DNA of 27,142 nucleotides from Thauera sp. (GCA_003446655.1 DMCZ01000217.1:21147-48288), one strand, 5' to 3'. Counted from the first letter of the stretch, positions 7,436-15,428 are shown. Numbers and translations are program-made. Notes: a model not told the origin generated them from the letters alone.

Positions 7436-7798
7436 TCCGGCCAGACGCTGCAGACAGGAGTTAGCGTACGACCGACCGGTCAGCTTAGAAACCTGCCGCA
7501 GGGCCAGCGAGGCCACGAATGTCTCTTACGGGTCGATAGCTCCAGTTGGAAGGATGAAGAAGCCGCCGTTCGCCGTCGCCTGACGCTCGAACGGCAGATG
7601 ACCAGCACATTGCTGCCTGACTGCGCCATCAAGCTAGCGACAACTGAGGCCGACAACCCGCCTCCTGCCCACCAGTCACCACGGCTCACGCGACTCGACC
7701 GTAGCCGGACAGGAGGATGATGCTTGAACCGATCCACTTGAGCAGTGCCAGAGCGCCCCTGCATCGCGACTTGAGTGTTGCCGGACTCGACACCAAAA
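7436..7798. other. Gene-free stretch between recombinase and antitoxin
   Basis: No reading frame here resembles a known protein. Together with the operator-like repeat that follows it, it separates the recombinase from the toxin-antitoxin remnants. Confidence 0.35.
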
Positions 7799-7817
7799 TC
7801 TGATCGGATAGATCAGA
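7799..7817 (+). promoter_or_regulatory. Palindrome before phd, candidate autoregulatory operator
   Basis: TCTGATC (7799-7805) and GATCAGA (7811-7817) are perfect inverted repeats with a 5-base spacer, ending 15 bases before the antitoxin ATG. Phd antitoxins typically bind palindromes in this position to repress their own operon. The binding assignment is inference. Confidence 0.5.
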
Positions 7818-7832
7818 AGCGGGGGCGGAAAG

Positions 7833-8138
7833 ATGAAAAGTTGGGACATGCAGGAAGCGATGGCGCACTTCTCCGAGTTGGTCAAGCGCGCCCAGACCCA
7901 ACCCCAGGACATCACCGTGCACGGCAAGTCGGTGGCCGTCGTTATGTCGCGCGAGACCTTCGACCGCCTGTCGCAGGCGCAGGGCTCTCTGGTGGACTTC
8001 ATCCGACGCTCGCCCTTGCTTGGCACGGATGACATCACCCTCGCACGCGACCAGACCCTGACGCGCGAGGCTTCGCTCTGGTTTGCCGGATCTTCGAGAC
8101 GTGGGAGGCTCCAACCTCCACATGACACGGGGCGATAA
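7833..8138 (+). CDS. Phd/YefM-family antitoxin, orphan, altered C-terminus
   Basis: This 101-residue protein opens with a Phd/YefM-type fold: MKSWDMQEAMAHFSELVKRA, then DITVHGKSVAVVMSRETFDR. Such antitoxins bind DNA through the N-terminus and neutralise a toxin through the C-terminus. Relatives of this subgroup usually end near residue 84, after a TLTREASL-like segment. Here the frame continues about 18 residues into unrelated sequence (WFAGSSRRGR and on), as though a deletion removed the stop and the downstream toxin. No toxin gene follows. Instead the ParE/RhuM remnant converges on it with one base between the two stops. DNA binding may survive, while toxin binding is doubtful. Confidence 0.82.
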   Translation: MKSWDMQEAMAHFSELVKRAQTQPQDITVHGKSVAVVMSRETFDRLSQAQGSLVDFIRRSPLLGTDDITLARDQTLTREASLWFAGSSRRGRLQPPHDTGR

Positions 8139-8139
8139 G

Positions 8140-8367
8140 TCAGCATTCAAGCCCCGCCGCCCCCCTGCTTCCCGCCCGCACCGAATTGACGCGATAGCCG
8201 ACGGAGATGATGGCGTCGAGGTTGTAATGCTGGGTAGCGTAGGTCTTGCCATCGGCAACAGCTATCCGGAATTTCCGGATAGCGGCCTCGACACTGTCCT
8301 CGGCGACGAAAAGCCAAGCCTCGAGCAAATCGTTTTCCGCGCTGGCGGAATATCGAACCTTGCCCAC
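8140..8367 (-). pseudogene. Chimeric remnant: ParE toxin N-terminus fused to a RhuM-family fragment
   Basis: The 75-codon frame starts like a ParE/RelE-type toxin (MGKVRYSASAENDLLEAWLF, then VAEDSVEAA) directly behind parD. At about residue 29 it changes to IRKFRIAVADGKTYATQHYN, then LDAIISVGYRVNS, which is the conserved core of RhuM/virulence-protein family sequences (COG3943). After that the frame runs into unrelated residues. The ParE catalytic C-terminus and most of RhuM are missing, so neither part should work. A perfect 11+1+11 palindrome lies exactly at the switch. It probably arose by deletion or recombination between neighbouring defence or toxin genes. Confidence 0.72.
8261..8283. 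repeat. 23-bp palindrome at the ParE/RhuM junction
   Basis: GCTATCCGGAA (8261-8271), one central T, then TTCCGGATAGC (8273-8283) form a perfect palindrome. On the minus strand it encodes the A-IRKFRI-A segment where the frame switches from ParE-like to RhuM-like. It may mark the recombination point, or may simply be native to the rhuM coding sequence. Confidence 0.65.
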
Positions 8368-8374
8368 GCTGTTG

Positions 8375-8647
8375 TTACGCCGGTCGTCGTGCTGCCAGTG
8401 TTGCCCGGCCCCGTTGCTTGATTTCGTTCACGTCAAGCTCACGGACCCGGCCTGCCTCGATGTCGGCGACGCCCTGGGCAATATCGGCTTTCAGGCTGGC
8501 CAGGTTCGCCGCCTGTACGCCCTGGTAGGCCTCGAACAATCGCAATGCTTCGCGGATGACTTCACTCGCAGAACTGTAGAGGCCAGACTCGACGTGCTGG
8601 CGCACGCGGTTCTCCAGCTCTGGGGGTAGGGAGACGTTGATGGACAT
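8375..8647 (-). CDS. parD: ParD-family antitoxin (ribbon-helix-helix)
   Basis: This 90-residue antitoxin has a ParD1-type N-terminus, MSINVSLPPELENRVRQHVE, giving the beta strand and helices of a ribbon-helix-helix DNA-binding domain. SGLYSSASEVIREALRLFEA follows, and then a toxin-binding tail ending in IKQRGRATLAARR. It normally neutralises ParE, a gyrase-poisoning toxin, and represses its own operon. The partner gene starts 7 bases downstream as in functional pairs, but it is truncated after about 29 codons. The antitoxin is therefore an orphan. It appears intact and may still protect against related ParE toxins. Confidence 0.9.
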   Translation of the reverse strand: MSINVSLPPELENRVRQHVESGLYSSASEVIREALRLFEAYQGVQAANLASLKADIAQGVADIEAGRVRELDVNEIKQRGRATLAARRPA

Positions 8648-8701
8648 GGCACGCTCCAGTGGATGTCAAGTAATGCCAAAGTTTGCCACTAAACCGGCCG
8701 A

Positions 8702-8746
8702 CTGCACACTCCCCACCTCGATACGTCAAACAACGTATTTGTGCAG
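8702..8746 (+). promoter_or_regulatory. Inverted-repeat-rich leader of the amidase operon
   Basis: Two inverted repeats nest here. ATACGT (8721-8726) pairs with ACGTAT (8733-8738), and CTGCACA (8702-8708) with TGTGCAG (8740-8746). They share no centre, so together they would fold as an imperfect hairpin with a 12-against-1 asymmetric bulge. Alternatively, the inner pair alone is an operator of the TetR/GntR type. It lies 65-109 bases before the amiE ATG. No sigma54 site with correct spacing was found. Confidence 0.45.
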
Positions 8747-8810
8747 CGCACCACCCTCCCGACAATGAGGCCACACCCTTTGCAACCCGCCTCACCGGGA
8801 GACCCGATCC

Positions 8811-9848
8811 ATGAGACACGGAGATATTTCGAGCAGCGCCGATTGCGTGGGCGTTGCGGTGGTCAACTACAAGATGCCGCGCCTGCACACCAAGGCCGAG
8901 GTGCTGGACAACGCGCGCAGGATTGCCGACATGGTGGTGGGCATGAAGCAGGGCCTGCCGGGCATGGATCTGGTGATCTTTCCCGAGTATTCGACCCACG
9001 GGATCATGTACGACCCCGAGGAGATGTACGACACCGCCGCCACGGTGCCGGGCGAGGAGACCGAGATCTTCGCCGCCGCCTGCCGCAAGGCCAGGGTGTG
9101 GGGCGTGTTCTCGCTCACCGGCGAGCGCCATGAGCAGCACCCCAACAAGGCGCCCTACAACACGCTGATCCTGATGAACGACCAGGGCGAGATCGTGCAG
9201 AAGTACCGCAAGATCATGCCCTGGGTGCCGATCGAGGGCTGGTATCCGGGCGACTGCACCTATGTGTCCGACGGCCCGAAGGGCATGAAGATCAGCCTCA
9301 TCATCTGCGACGACGGCAACTACCCCGAGATCTGGCGCGACTGCGCGATGAAGGGCGCCGAACTCATCGTGCGCTGCCAAGGCTACATGTACCCGGCCAA
9401 GGACCAGCAGGTGCTGGTGGCCAAGGCGATGGCGTGGATGAACAACTGCTACGTGGCCGTCGCCAACGCCACCGGCTTCGACGGCGTGTATTCCTACTTC
9501 GGCCACTCGGCCATCGTCGGCTTCGACGGCCGCACGCTGGGCGAATGCGGCGAGGAGGAGATGGGCATCCAGTACGCCGAACTCTCCACCAGCCTGATCC
9601 GCGACTTCCGCAAGAACGCGCAGTCGCAGAACCACCTCTTCAAGCTGCTGCACCGCGGCTACACCGGCAAGATCAACTCCGGCGAGGAGCCCACCGGCGT
9701 CGCCGCATGCCCCTACAGCTTCTACGGCGAGTGGATCAACGACCCGGAAGGCACGCGCACGAAGGTGGAGGCGATCACCCGTTCCACCGTGGGCACGCCG
9801 GAATGCCCGATCGAGGGCATACCCAACCAGCCGTCCGCCCATCGCTGA
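8811..9848 (+). CDS. amiE: Aliphatic amidase (acylamide amidohydrolase)
   Basis: This 345-residue nitrilase-superfamily enzyme hydrolyses short aliphatic amides such as acetamide or propionamide to acid and ammonia in the cytoplasm. The catalytic triad falls at the positions known for Pseudomonas AmiE: Glu59 in FPEYST, Lys134 in YRKIMPW and Cys166 in IICDDGNYPE. Length matches AmiE (346 residues) almost exactly, and the start MRHGDISSS is the family N-terminus. The classical amiBCRS partners are absent. Instead a NorQ-type AAA+ ATPase starts 61 bases downstream on the same strand, followed by a NorD-like protein. The enzyme should release ammonia and a carboxylate for growth. Formamidase (AmiF) is a close relative, but the N-terminus and length favour AmiE. 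Confidence 0.95.
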   Translation: MRHGDISSSADCVGVAVVNYKMPRLHTKAEVLDNARRIADMVVGMKQGLPGMDLVIFPEYSTHGIMYDPEEMYDTAATVPGEETEIFAAACRKARVWGVFSLTGERHEQHPNKAPYNTLILMNDQGEIVQKYRKIMPWVPIEGWYPGDCTYVSDGPKGMKISLIICDDGNYPEIWRDCAMKGAELIVRCQGYMYPAKDQQVLVAKAMAWMNNCYVAVANATGFDGVYSYFGHSAIVGFDGRTLGECGEEEMGIQYAELSTSLIRDFRKNAQSQNHLFKLLHRGYTGKINSGEEPTGVAACPYSFYGEWINDPEGTRTKVEAITRSTVGTPECPIEGIPNQPSAHR

Positions 9849-9909
9849 TTGCCGCTTCGGCCGCCCGATGCCCTGCGGGGTGTCGGGCGCGCCCACCCGG
9901 ACGAACGCC

Positions 9910-10707
9910 ATGGACCTCACCCCCTACCGCCTCACCGCCGAGCCCTACTACCACCCCACCGGCCACGAGATCGCCCTCTACGAGCACGCCTACGCCCACC
10001 GCCTGCCGCTGGTGCTCAAGGGCCCGACCGGCTGCGGCAAGACGCGCTTCGTCGAATACATGGCCTGGCGCCTCGGCAAGCCGCTGATCACCCTGGCCTG
10101 CAACGAGGACATGACCGCCGCCGACCTCGTCGGCCGCTACCTGCTCGACGCCGACGGCACGCGCTGGCACGACGGTCCGCTCACCACCGCCGTGCGCCAC
10201 GGCGCCATCTGCTACCTGGACGAAGTGGTCGAGGCGCGCCAGGACACCACGGTGGTGATCCACCCGCTCACCGACAGCCGCCGCATCCTGCCGCTGGACA
10301 AGAAGGGCGAGATCGTCGCCGCGCATCCCGACTTCCAGCTCGTCGTCTCGTACAACCCCGGCTACCAGAGCCACAGCAAGAGCCTCAAGCAATCCACCCG
10401 CCAGCGCTTTGCCGCACTCGAGTTCGACTACCCGGCGGCGGAGGCCGAGGCGGACATCGTCGCCCACGAGGCCGGCATCGACCGTGCGCTCGCCGCGCGG
10501 CTGGTCGACATCGCCCGCCAGTCGCGCCGCCTGCGCGAGCGCGGGCTGGACGAGGGCATCTCCACCCGCATGCTGATCTACGCCGGCGTGCTGATCCGCG
10601 ACGGCCTGCCACCTGTCGATAGCTGCCGCATGGCGATGACCGCCCCGATCACCGACGACCCCGACATGCAGCGCGCGCTGGGGGCCATCCTTGAATCGGC
10701 CTTCTGA
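9910..10707 (+). CDS. NorQ/NirQ/CbbQ-family AAA+ (MoxR-type) ATPase
   Basis: This 265-residue MoxR-group AAA+ ATPase has Walker A GPTGCGKT (residues 38-45), Walker B ICYLDE (100-105), a sensor region around VVSYNPGY and the typical STRQRF arginine segment. CbbQ activates Rubisco, and NorQ/NirQ act in assembly of nitric oxide or nitrite reductase. Each works with a VWA partner, which here overlaps its 3' end by 17 bases. ATG 9910 (MDLTPYRLT) is preferred because upstream residues do not look family-like; the ribosome-binding site is weak. No Rubisco, nitrite or nitric oxide reductase gene is in the window, so the client is unknown. The nearest candidate is the amidase 61 bases upstream. Confidence 0.9.
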   Translation: MDLTPYRLTAEPYYHPTGHEIALYEHAYAHRLPLVLKGPTGCGKTRFVEYMAWRLGKPLITLACNEDMTAADLVGRYLLDADGTRWHDGPLTTAVRHGAICYLDEVVEARQDTTVVIHPLTDSRRILPLDKKGEIVAAHPDFQLVVSYNPGYQSHSKSLKQSTRQRFAALEFDYPAAEAEADIVAHEAGIDRALAARLVDIARQSRRLRERGLDEGISTRMLIYAGVLIRDGLPPVDSCRMAMTAPITDDPDMQRALGAILESAF

Positions 10708-12379
10708 GCTGCCCGCGACGTGGTGGCCGGTGGCGGGCGCCGACAGCCTCACCCCGCGCCTGGCCGCGCTCGGCCATGTGATGCACGCCTTCGGCATCGA
10801 TGACGGCGAGGTGCAGGCGCTCGACGGCCCGCCGCAGGACGGCCCCGCGCCGCGCCCGGTGCTGCACGGCGCCACCCTGCTGCTTCCCGAGGCGCCGGCC
10901 GCGTGGGCCATGGCAGCCGAAGACCTCCACCTCGCCGCCACCCTGCACGCCATCGGCCACCTGCGCCATTCCCCACACCGCCTGCCCACCGGGAACCGCA
11001 AGCCGATGAGCCTGGCACTGGCCGGCGCCGTGGAGGACGTGCGCGTCGACCGCCTGCTGATGCGCCGCCATCCCGGCCTCGGTCGCCTGTTCCGCCGCCT
11101 GCTGCGCAGCCAGCCCGAACTGCCGCAGGTGGGCTTCGAGGCGCTGGTCGCCCGCCTGCAGCGCGTGCTGCTCGACCCGCAGGCCGACGACGACAACGCC
11201 TGGGTGCGCAAGGGCCGCGCACTGTTCGAGGCGCAGGCCGGGCGGCTGGACGATGCCGAGGCCTTCCGCGAGCTGGTGTCGGTGCTGGCCAACGACCTCG
11301 GCCAGCTGCGCGTGCGCATGAACCTGCAGACCTACGCCCCGCCCCTGCCCTGGCACGACGACAACAGCCACCTGTGGGCGCACGGCGCCGACGCCGAGCA
11401 GGCCGAAACCACGCTGCGCCGCCCGCCACCGCAGGGCGCGCCCCAGTCCGCACCGCCGCAGGTGGCGGACGAAGCATCGGACCCGGCCCCGCTGCCCGAA
11501 CTCGCCCGCCACGACTACCCGGAGTGGCACTACCGCCTCGACCGCGCCCGCGACCACTGGTGCACCGTGATCGAGCGCGCCGTGCCGCCGGCCTTTGCCA
11601 GCGCACCGACGCCGCCCGCGCGCACGCCGCTGCGGCTCGCGCGCAGCCGCCGCCTCGACCGCAGCCAGCGCATCCGCCGCCAGTGGGAAGGCGACGAGCT
11701 GGACCTGGACGCCGCCACCGAGGTCTTCATCGACCGCCGGCTGGGGCTGGCGCCCGATCCGCGCCTGTTTCGCCGCAACGGCCGCACCGTGCCGCGCACC
11801 AGCCTGCTGCTCTTGCTCGACCTGTCCGCCTCCACGGCCGATCTGCAGCCCTGCGGGCGCAGCGTGCTGGACCTGGAGCGCGAGGCCGCCGCGCTGCTGA
11901 TGGAGGCACTGCGCGAGCGCGAGGACAGGCTGGAGGTCGCCGGCTTCAACTCGGACGGCCGGCAGGCGGTGAACTATCTGCGCCTGCTCGACTTCGGCCA
12001 GCCCCTGCCGGCCGACCCGGCGACGGTGCTGGGCGCCGCCCGGCCGGGCCTGTCCACCCGCCTGGGCGCAGCCCTGCGCCACGCCACGACGCGGCTGGCG
12101 AAGGAGCGCAGCGCGCAGCGCGCGCTGCTGGTGCTGTCCGACGGCGCGCCATCCGACATCGACGCATTCGACGCCCGCCATCTGGTCGAGGACGCCGCGC
12201 GCGCGGTGGTCGAGGCGCGGCGCAAGGGCGTGCGCTGCTTCTGCCTCAGCCTGGAGCGTGCCTCCGAAGCCGAGTTGCGCCGCATCTTCGGACATGGCGG
12301 CTACCGCATCGTCGACGACCCCGCCCGGCTCGCCGCCGCGCTGGCACGCAGCTACGCCGAGCTGGCGGGCTGCGACTAG
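10691..12379 (+). CDS. NorD/CbbO-like protein with a C-terminal VWA domain
   Basis: This protein of about 562 residues is the usual adaptor partner of a NorQ/CbbQ ATPase. The C-terminal third is a von Willebrand factor A domain with the metal-binding (MIDAS) motif DLSAS near residue 377 and the later DGAPSD motif near 483. The N-terminal two thirds, with the helical segment HAIGHLRHSPHRLPTGNR, resemble NorD/CbbO. A middle stretch (about 235-265) is proline- and alanine-rich linker. The most upstream start is a TTG at 10691, overlapping the ATPase stop by 17 bases and implying translational coupling; a GTG near 10733 is an alternative. It probably recruits the ATPase to its client protein. A terminator-like hairpin follows. 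Confidence 0.87.
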   Translation: MNRPSELPATWWPVAGADSLTPRLAALGHVMHAFGIDDGEVQALDGPPQDGPAPRPVLHGATLLLPEAPAAWAMAAEDLHLAATLHAIGHLRHSPHRLPTGNRKPMSLALAGAVEDVRVDRLLMRRHPGLGRLFRRLLRSQPELPQVGFEALVARLQRVLLDPQADDDNAWVRKGRALFEAQAGRLDDAEAFRELVSVLANDLGQLRVRMNLQTYAPPLPWHDDNSHLWAHGADAEQAETTLRRPPPQGAPQSAPPQVADEASDPAPLPELARHDYPEWHYRLDRARDHWCTVIERAVPPAFASAPTPPARTPLRLARSRRLDRSQRIRRQWEGDELDLDAATEVFIDRRLGLAPDPRLFRRNGRTVPRTSLLLLLDLSASTADLQPCGRSVLDLEREAAALLMEALREREDRLEVAGFNSDGRQAVNYLRLLDFGQPLPADPATVLGAARPGLSTRLGAALRHATTRLAKERSAQRALLVLSDGAPSDIDAFDARHLVEDAARAVVEARRKGVRCFCLSLERASEAELRRIFGHGGYRIVDDPARLAAALARSYAELAGCD

Positions 12380-12425
12380 GCCGGCCGCGGCGACCGGCGG
12401 GACATCCGCCCGCCGCCACGCCAAA

Positions 12426-12448
12426 AGTGGCGCCGCTCCCGCGCCACT
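12426..12448 (+). terminator. Stem-loop after the NorD-like gene
   Basis: AGTGGCGC (12426-12433) and GCGCCACT (12441-12448) are perfect complements with a 7-base loop, 46 bases after the stop codon. A run of four A residues lies on the 5' side, but no T-run lies on the 3' side. It may end the amidase operon. Confidence 0.45.
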
Positions 12449-12604
12449 GCGCGCCCTGCGTGGCAAATGACCTTGTCCACGTGTGGTCTTCCCGATTCAA
12501 TGGCACTCGAGATCCGGCTTGCGACCGCCCCCAAAGCCCTAGAGGACCCGGATCCGGTTGAGGCCGCTGGCCCTGCGCACGAGAGCAGGGCGGCAAGACG
12601 GACG

Positions 12605-13345
12605 ATGACGATGAGCGAGACGACGAGCAACCCAGCACAAGACGAGGACAGCACGCGCGAAACCCCGAGCGAGCATCGTGGCTTCAGCTTCGCCGACATG
12701 CAGCTGGCCGTCGGCGACCGCCTGCAGATCGAATGCCCTTCGGGCACCGGAGCGGGGCGCGCATTCTCGCGCGTGGTCGGCTACCTGGAGAACCGCAGCC
12801 TGCTGATCACGGCCCCGGTCGCCAGCCGCCAACGCATCGACCTGGTCGACAACGACATGGTGGTGGTGCGCGTGTTCTCCCGTCAGAACGCCTTCGCCTT
12901 CCGCGCCTCGGTGCTGCGCGCGAGCAAGCTACCCTTCCATTACGTCCACCTCAGCTTTCCCCAGACCATCCAGGGCAGCGTGATCCGCAAGGCAACGCGG
13001 GTGCGCACCGAGCTCGCGGCCACCGCGACGGTGGTAGGCGACGACGGCCGCAGCGCGCCCGGCACCCTACTCAACATCAGCGCCACCGGCGTGCTGCTGC
13101 GCACCCGCGCCGCGCTCGGCGAGCGTGGCGGCCAGCTGCGACTCAGGTTCGAGCTGCCGCTGCACGAGGTCGACACGCCGCTCGACGTCGAAGCCGACAT
13201 CCGCAACGTGCGCGAGGATGTCGACGACGAGGGTACCGAATACCACAACGGGCTGGACTTCCGCGACCTCGCCGCAAACGACCGCATGCTGGTCAAGAGC
13301 TTCGTCTACCAGACCATCATCGAGCAGCCGCGCCAGGTGCTCTGA
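12605..13345 (+). CDS. YcgR-like c-di-GMP-binding PilZ-domain protein
   Basis: This 246-residue protein has the two-domain YcgR layout. An N-terminal YcgR/PilZN beta-barrel (about 35-120) includes RLQIECPSG, VVRVFSRQNAF and FHYVHLSFP. A C-terminal PilZ domain follows, with the c-di-GMP motif RKATR (RxxxR, about 128-132) and NISATG (about 157-162) in place of D/NxSxxG. Such proteins bind cyclic di-GMP and slow the flagellar motor or alter surface behaviour. ATG 12605 (MTMSETTS) and 12611 are both possible. Earlier in-frame sequence is low-complexity and unlike the family. No flagellar gene is adjacent, so the target is inferred only from the family. Confidence 0.88.
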   Translation: MTMSETTSNPAQDEDSTRETPSEHRGFSFADMQLAVGDRLQIECPSGTGAGRAFSRVVGYLENRSLLITAPVASRQRIDLVDNDMVVVRVFSRQNAFAFRASVLRASKLPFHYVHLSFPQTIQGSVIRKATRVRTELAATATVVGDDGRSAPGTLLNISATGVLLRTRAALGERGGQLRLRFELPLHEVDTPLDVEADIRNVREDVDDEGTEYHNGLDFRDLAANDRMLVKSFVYQTIIEQPRQVL

Positions 13346-13418
13346 CGCGCTGCGGCAGGTGCCGTCTCGGGAGCGCGCGCGCTAAGCTTCGCGCTCGCTC
13401 ATCCCGGAGGCGCCTGCC

Positions 13419-14390
13419 ATGCCCAGACCCCGCATCCTCGTCACCCGCCGCTGGCCCGACGCCGTAGAGCGCCGGCTGTGCGAACTGTTCGACACTACGC
13501 TCAACGCCGACGACCACCGCCTGTCCGCGGACGAACTGCGCGCCGCGCTGCGCGACCACGACGCCGTGCTGCCGACCGTCTCCGACCGCCTCGACGCCGA
13601 CGTGCTCGCGGTCGACGCACCGCGCGCGCGCATCCTCGCCAACTACGGCGTCGGCTACAGCCACATCGACGTGGACGCGGCGCGCGCGCGCGGCCTGGTG
13701 GTCACCAACACCCCGGGCGTGCTCACCGACTGCACCGCCGACCTGGCGCTGACCCTGATGCTGATGGTGGCGCGCCGCGCCGGCGAGGGCGAGCGCGAGC
13801 TGCGCGCAGGGCGCTGGACCGGCTGGCGCCCGACCCACCTCGTCGGCACCCGGTTGAGCGGCAAGACCCTCGGCATCGTCGGCATGGGCCGCATCGGCAT
13901 CGCGGTGGCGCGCCGCGCACAGCACGGCTTCGGCATGCGGGTCGTGTTCTTCAACCGCAGTCCGGTCGCCGCAGAGGCCCTCGCCGGGCTGCAGGCGACG
14001 CAGCTCGCGCGCGTCGAGGACGTGCTGGCGCAGGCCGATTTCGTCTCCCTGCACTGCCCGGGCGGCGGCGCCAACCGCCACCTGATCGACGCCGCGCGTC
14101 TGGCGGCGATGAAGCCGCACGCCTTCCTGATCAATACCGCGCGCGGCGACGTGGTGGACGAGGCGGCGCTCGCCGCGGCCCTGCAGCACGGGCGCCTGGC
14201 CGGCGCCGGCCTCGACGTGTTCGAAGCCGAGCCGCAGGTGCATCCCGGCCTGCTCGCGCTGGAGAACGTCGTGCTGCTGCCCCACCTCGGCAGCGCCACG
14301 CGCGAGACGCGCGAGGCGATGGGCATGCGCGTGGTGGACAACCTGATCGCCTTCTTCGACGGCCGGCGGCCGCCCGACCAGGTCAGCTGA
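13419..14390 (+). CDS. D-2-hydroxyacid dehydrogenase (glyoxylate/hydroxypyruvate reductase type)
   Basis: This 323-residue NAD(P)H-dependent dehydrogenase of the D-isomer family interconverts 2-oxo acids and D-2-hydroxy acids. The Rossmann motif GMGRIG begins near residue 155. The catalytic arginine sits in NTARGDVVDE (about 243), the glutamate in DVFEAEP (269-271) and the histidine in LLPHLGSAT (about 289). NYGVGYSHIDVDAA and TPGVLTDCTADLAL are typical of the GyaR/GhrB branch, which reduces glyoxylate or hydroxypyruvate to glycolate or D-glycerate. GGAGG precedes the ATG. It converges with murB across a 14-base gap. Substrate preference cannot be settled here. Confidence 0.88.
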   Translation: MPRPRILVTRRWPDAVERRLCELFDTTLNADDHRLSADELRAALRDHDAVLPTVSDRLDADVLAVDAPRARILANYGVGYSHIDVDAARARGLVVTNTPGVLTDCTADLALTLMLMVARRAGEGERELRAGRWTGWRPTHLVGTRLSGKTLGIVGMGRIGIAVARRAQHGFGMRVVFFNRSPVAAEALAGLQATQLARVEDVLAQADFVSLHCPGGGANRHLIDAARLAAMKPHAFLINTARGDVVDEAALAAALQHGRLAGAGLDVFEAEPQVHPGLLALENVVLLPHLGSATRETREAMGMRVVDNLIAFFDGRRPPDQVS

Positions 14391-14404
14391 TCCCGTCCGG
14401 GCCG

Positions 14405-15427
14405 TCAGACGAACACCGGCTCGGGCTCCAGGCGCACGCCGAAGCGCGCCTCGACATCGACCACGATCGCATCGGCGATACGCCGCACATCGGCCCCGGT
14501 GGCACCGCCGCGATTGACCAGCACCAGGGCCTGGCGCTCGTAGCAGCCAACCGGGCCGAGGTCGCGTCCTTTCCAGCCCGCCTGCTCGATCAGCCAGCCG
14601 GCGGCCAGCTTCTCGCGTCCGTCGGGCTGGGGGTAGTGGGGCATCGCCGGGTGCGCGGCGAGCAGGCGGGCGCAGGTTGCGGCCTCGACCACCGGGTTTT
14701 TGAAGAAGCTGCCGGCATTGCCGATCTCGGCCGGGTCGGGCAGCTTGCGGCGGCGAATGGCAATCACCGCGTCCGAGATGTCGAGCGCGGTCGGCGCCTC
14801 GATGCCACGCGCCGCCAGCTCGCGCGCGACGTCGGCATAGCGCGTCACCGGCCGCCACGGCCGCGGCAGGCGGAAGCGCACCGCAGTCACCAGCCACCTG
14901 CCCGGGTTGCGCTTGAATACGCTGTCGCGGTAGCCGAAGGCGCAGTCCTCCGGGCCGAAGCTGCGGCTGGCGCCGGTGTCGAGTTCGGTCGCGTCGAGCG
15001 AATCGAAGCGATCCAGGATCTCCAGCCCGTAGGCGCCGATGTTCTGGATCGGCGCCGCGCCCACCGTACCCGGGATCAGCGACAGGTTCTCCAGCCCGGG
15101 CCAGCCCTGCGCCAGCGTCCACCGCACGAAGTCATGCCAGCTCTCGCCGGCGCCAGCTTCCACGATCCACGCATCGGGCTCGATGCGCAGCAGGCGGCGG
15201 CCGCCAAGTTCGACCTTGAGCACGGTGCCGGCGAAGTCGCCTGTCAGCACCAGGTTGCTGCCGCCGCCCAGCACCAGCCGCGGCACGTGCGCCCAGCCCG
15301 GTTCTCGGGCCAGCGCATGCAGTTGCTCGACCGTGCGCGCACGCACCAGGCGCGCAGCACGCCCCGGCAGGCCGAAGGTATTGAAGCGGCCGAGGTCTGC
15401 GCCGCGTGCTTCGAGGGCGGCGGTCAT
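14405..15427 (-). CDS. murB: UDP-N-acetylenolpyruvoylglucosamine reductase (MurB, type I)
   Basis: This 340-residue cytoplasmic FAD enzyme carries out the NADPH-dependent reduction that forms UDP-N-acetylmuramic acid in peptidoglycan synthesis. Diagnostic segments are NTFGLPGRA at the start, the FAD-binding LGGGSNLVLTGDF, LIPGTVGAAPIQNIGAYG, the catalytic-serine loop GNAGSFFKNPV (serine near 239) and the C-terminal glutamate in EPEPVFV. Length agrees with the E. coli enzyme (342). The ATG at 15427 lies one base beyond the stop of the PACE gene, so the two are almost certainly co-translated. A longer in-frame extension upstream overlaps that gene and lacks family similarity. Confidence 0.95.
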   Translation of the reverse strand: MTAALEARGADLGRFNTFGLPGRAARLVRARTVEQLHALAREPGWAHVPRLVLGGGSNLVLTGDFAGTVLKVELGGRRLLRIEPDAWIVEAGAGESWHDFVRWTLAQGWPGLENLSLIPGTVGAAPIQNIGAYGLEILDRFDSLDATELDTGASRSFGPEDCAFGYRDSVFKRNPGRWLVTAVRFRLPRPWRPVTRYADVARELAARGIEAPTALDISDAVIAIRRRKLPDPAEIGNAGSFFKNPVVEAATCARLLAAHPAMPHYPQPDGREKLAAGWLIEQAGWKGRDLGPVGCYERQALVLVNRGGATGADVRRIADAIVVDVEARFGVRLEPEPVFV

Positions 15428-15428
15428 G

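Noticed and set aside
8751..8790. Sigma54-like promoter before amiE (GGCCACACCCTTTGC)
   Set aside because: The GG and GC elements are separated by 11 bases rather than the required 10, and the surrounding consensus is poor.
10649..12466. Minus-strand open frame of about 605 codons opposite the NorD-like gene
   Set aside because: Composition is Ala/Gln/Gly-rich without any recognisable motif, while the plus strand encodes a clear VWA protein with its MIDAS residues.
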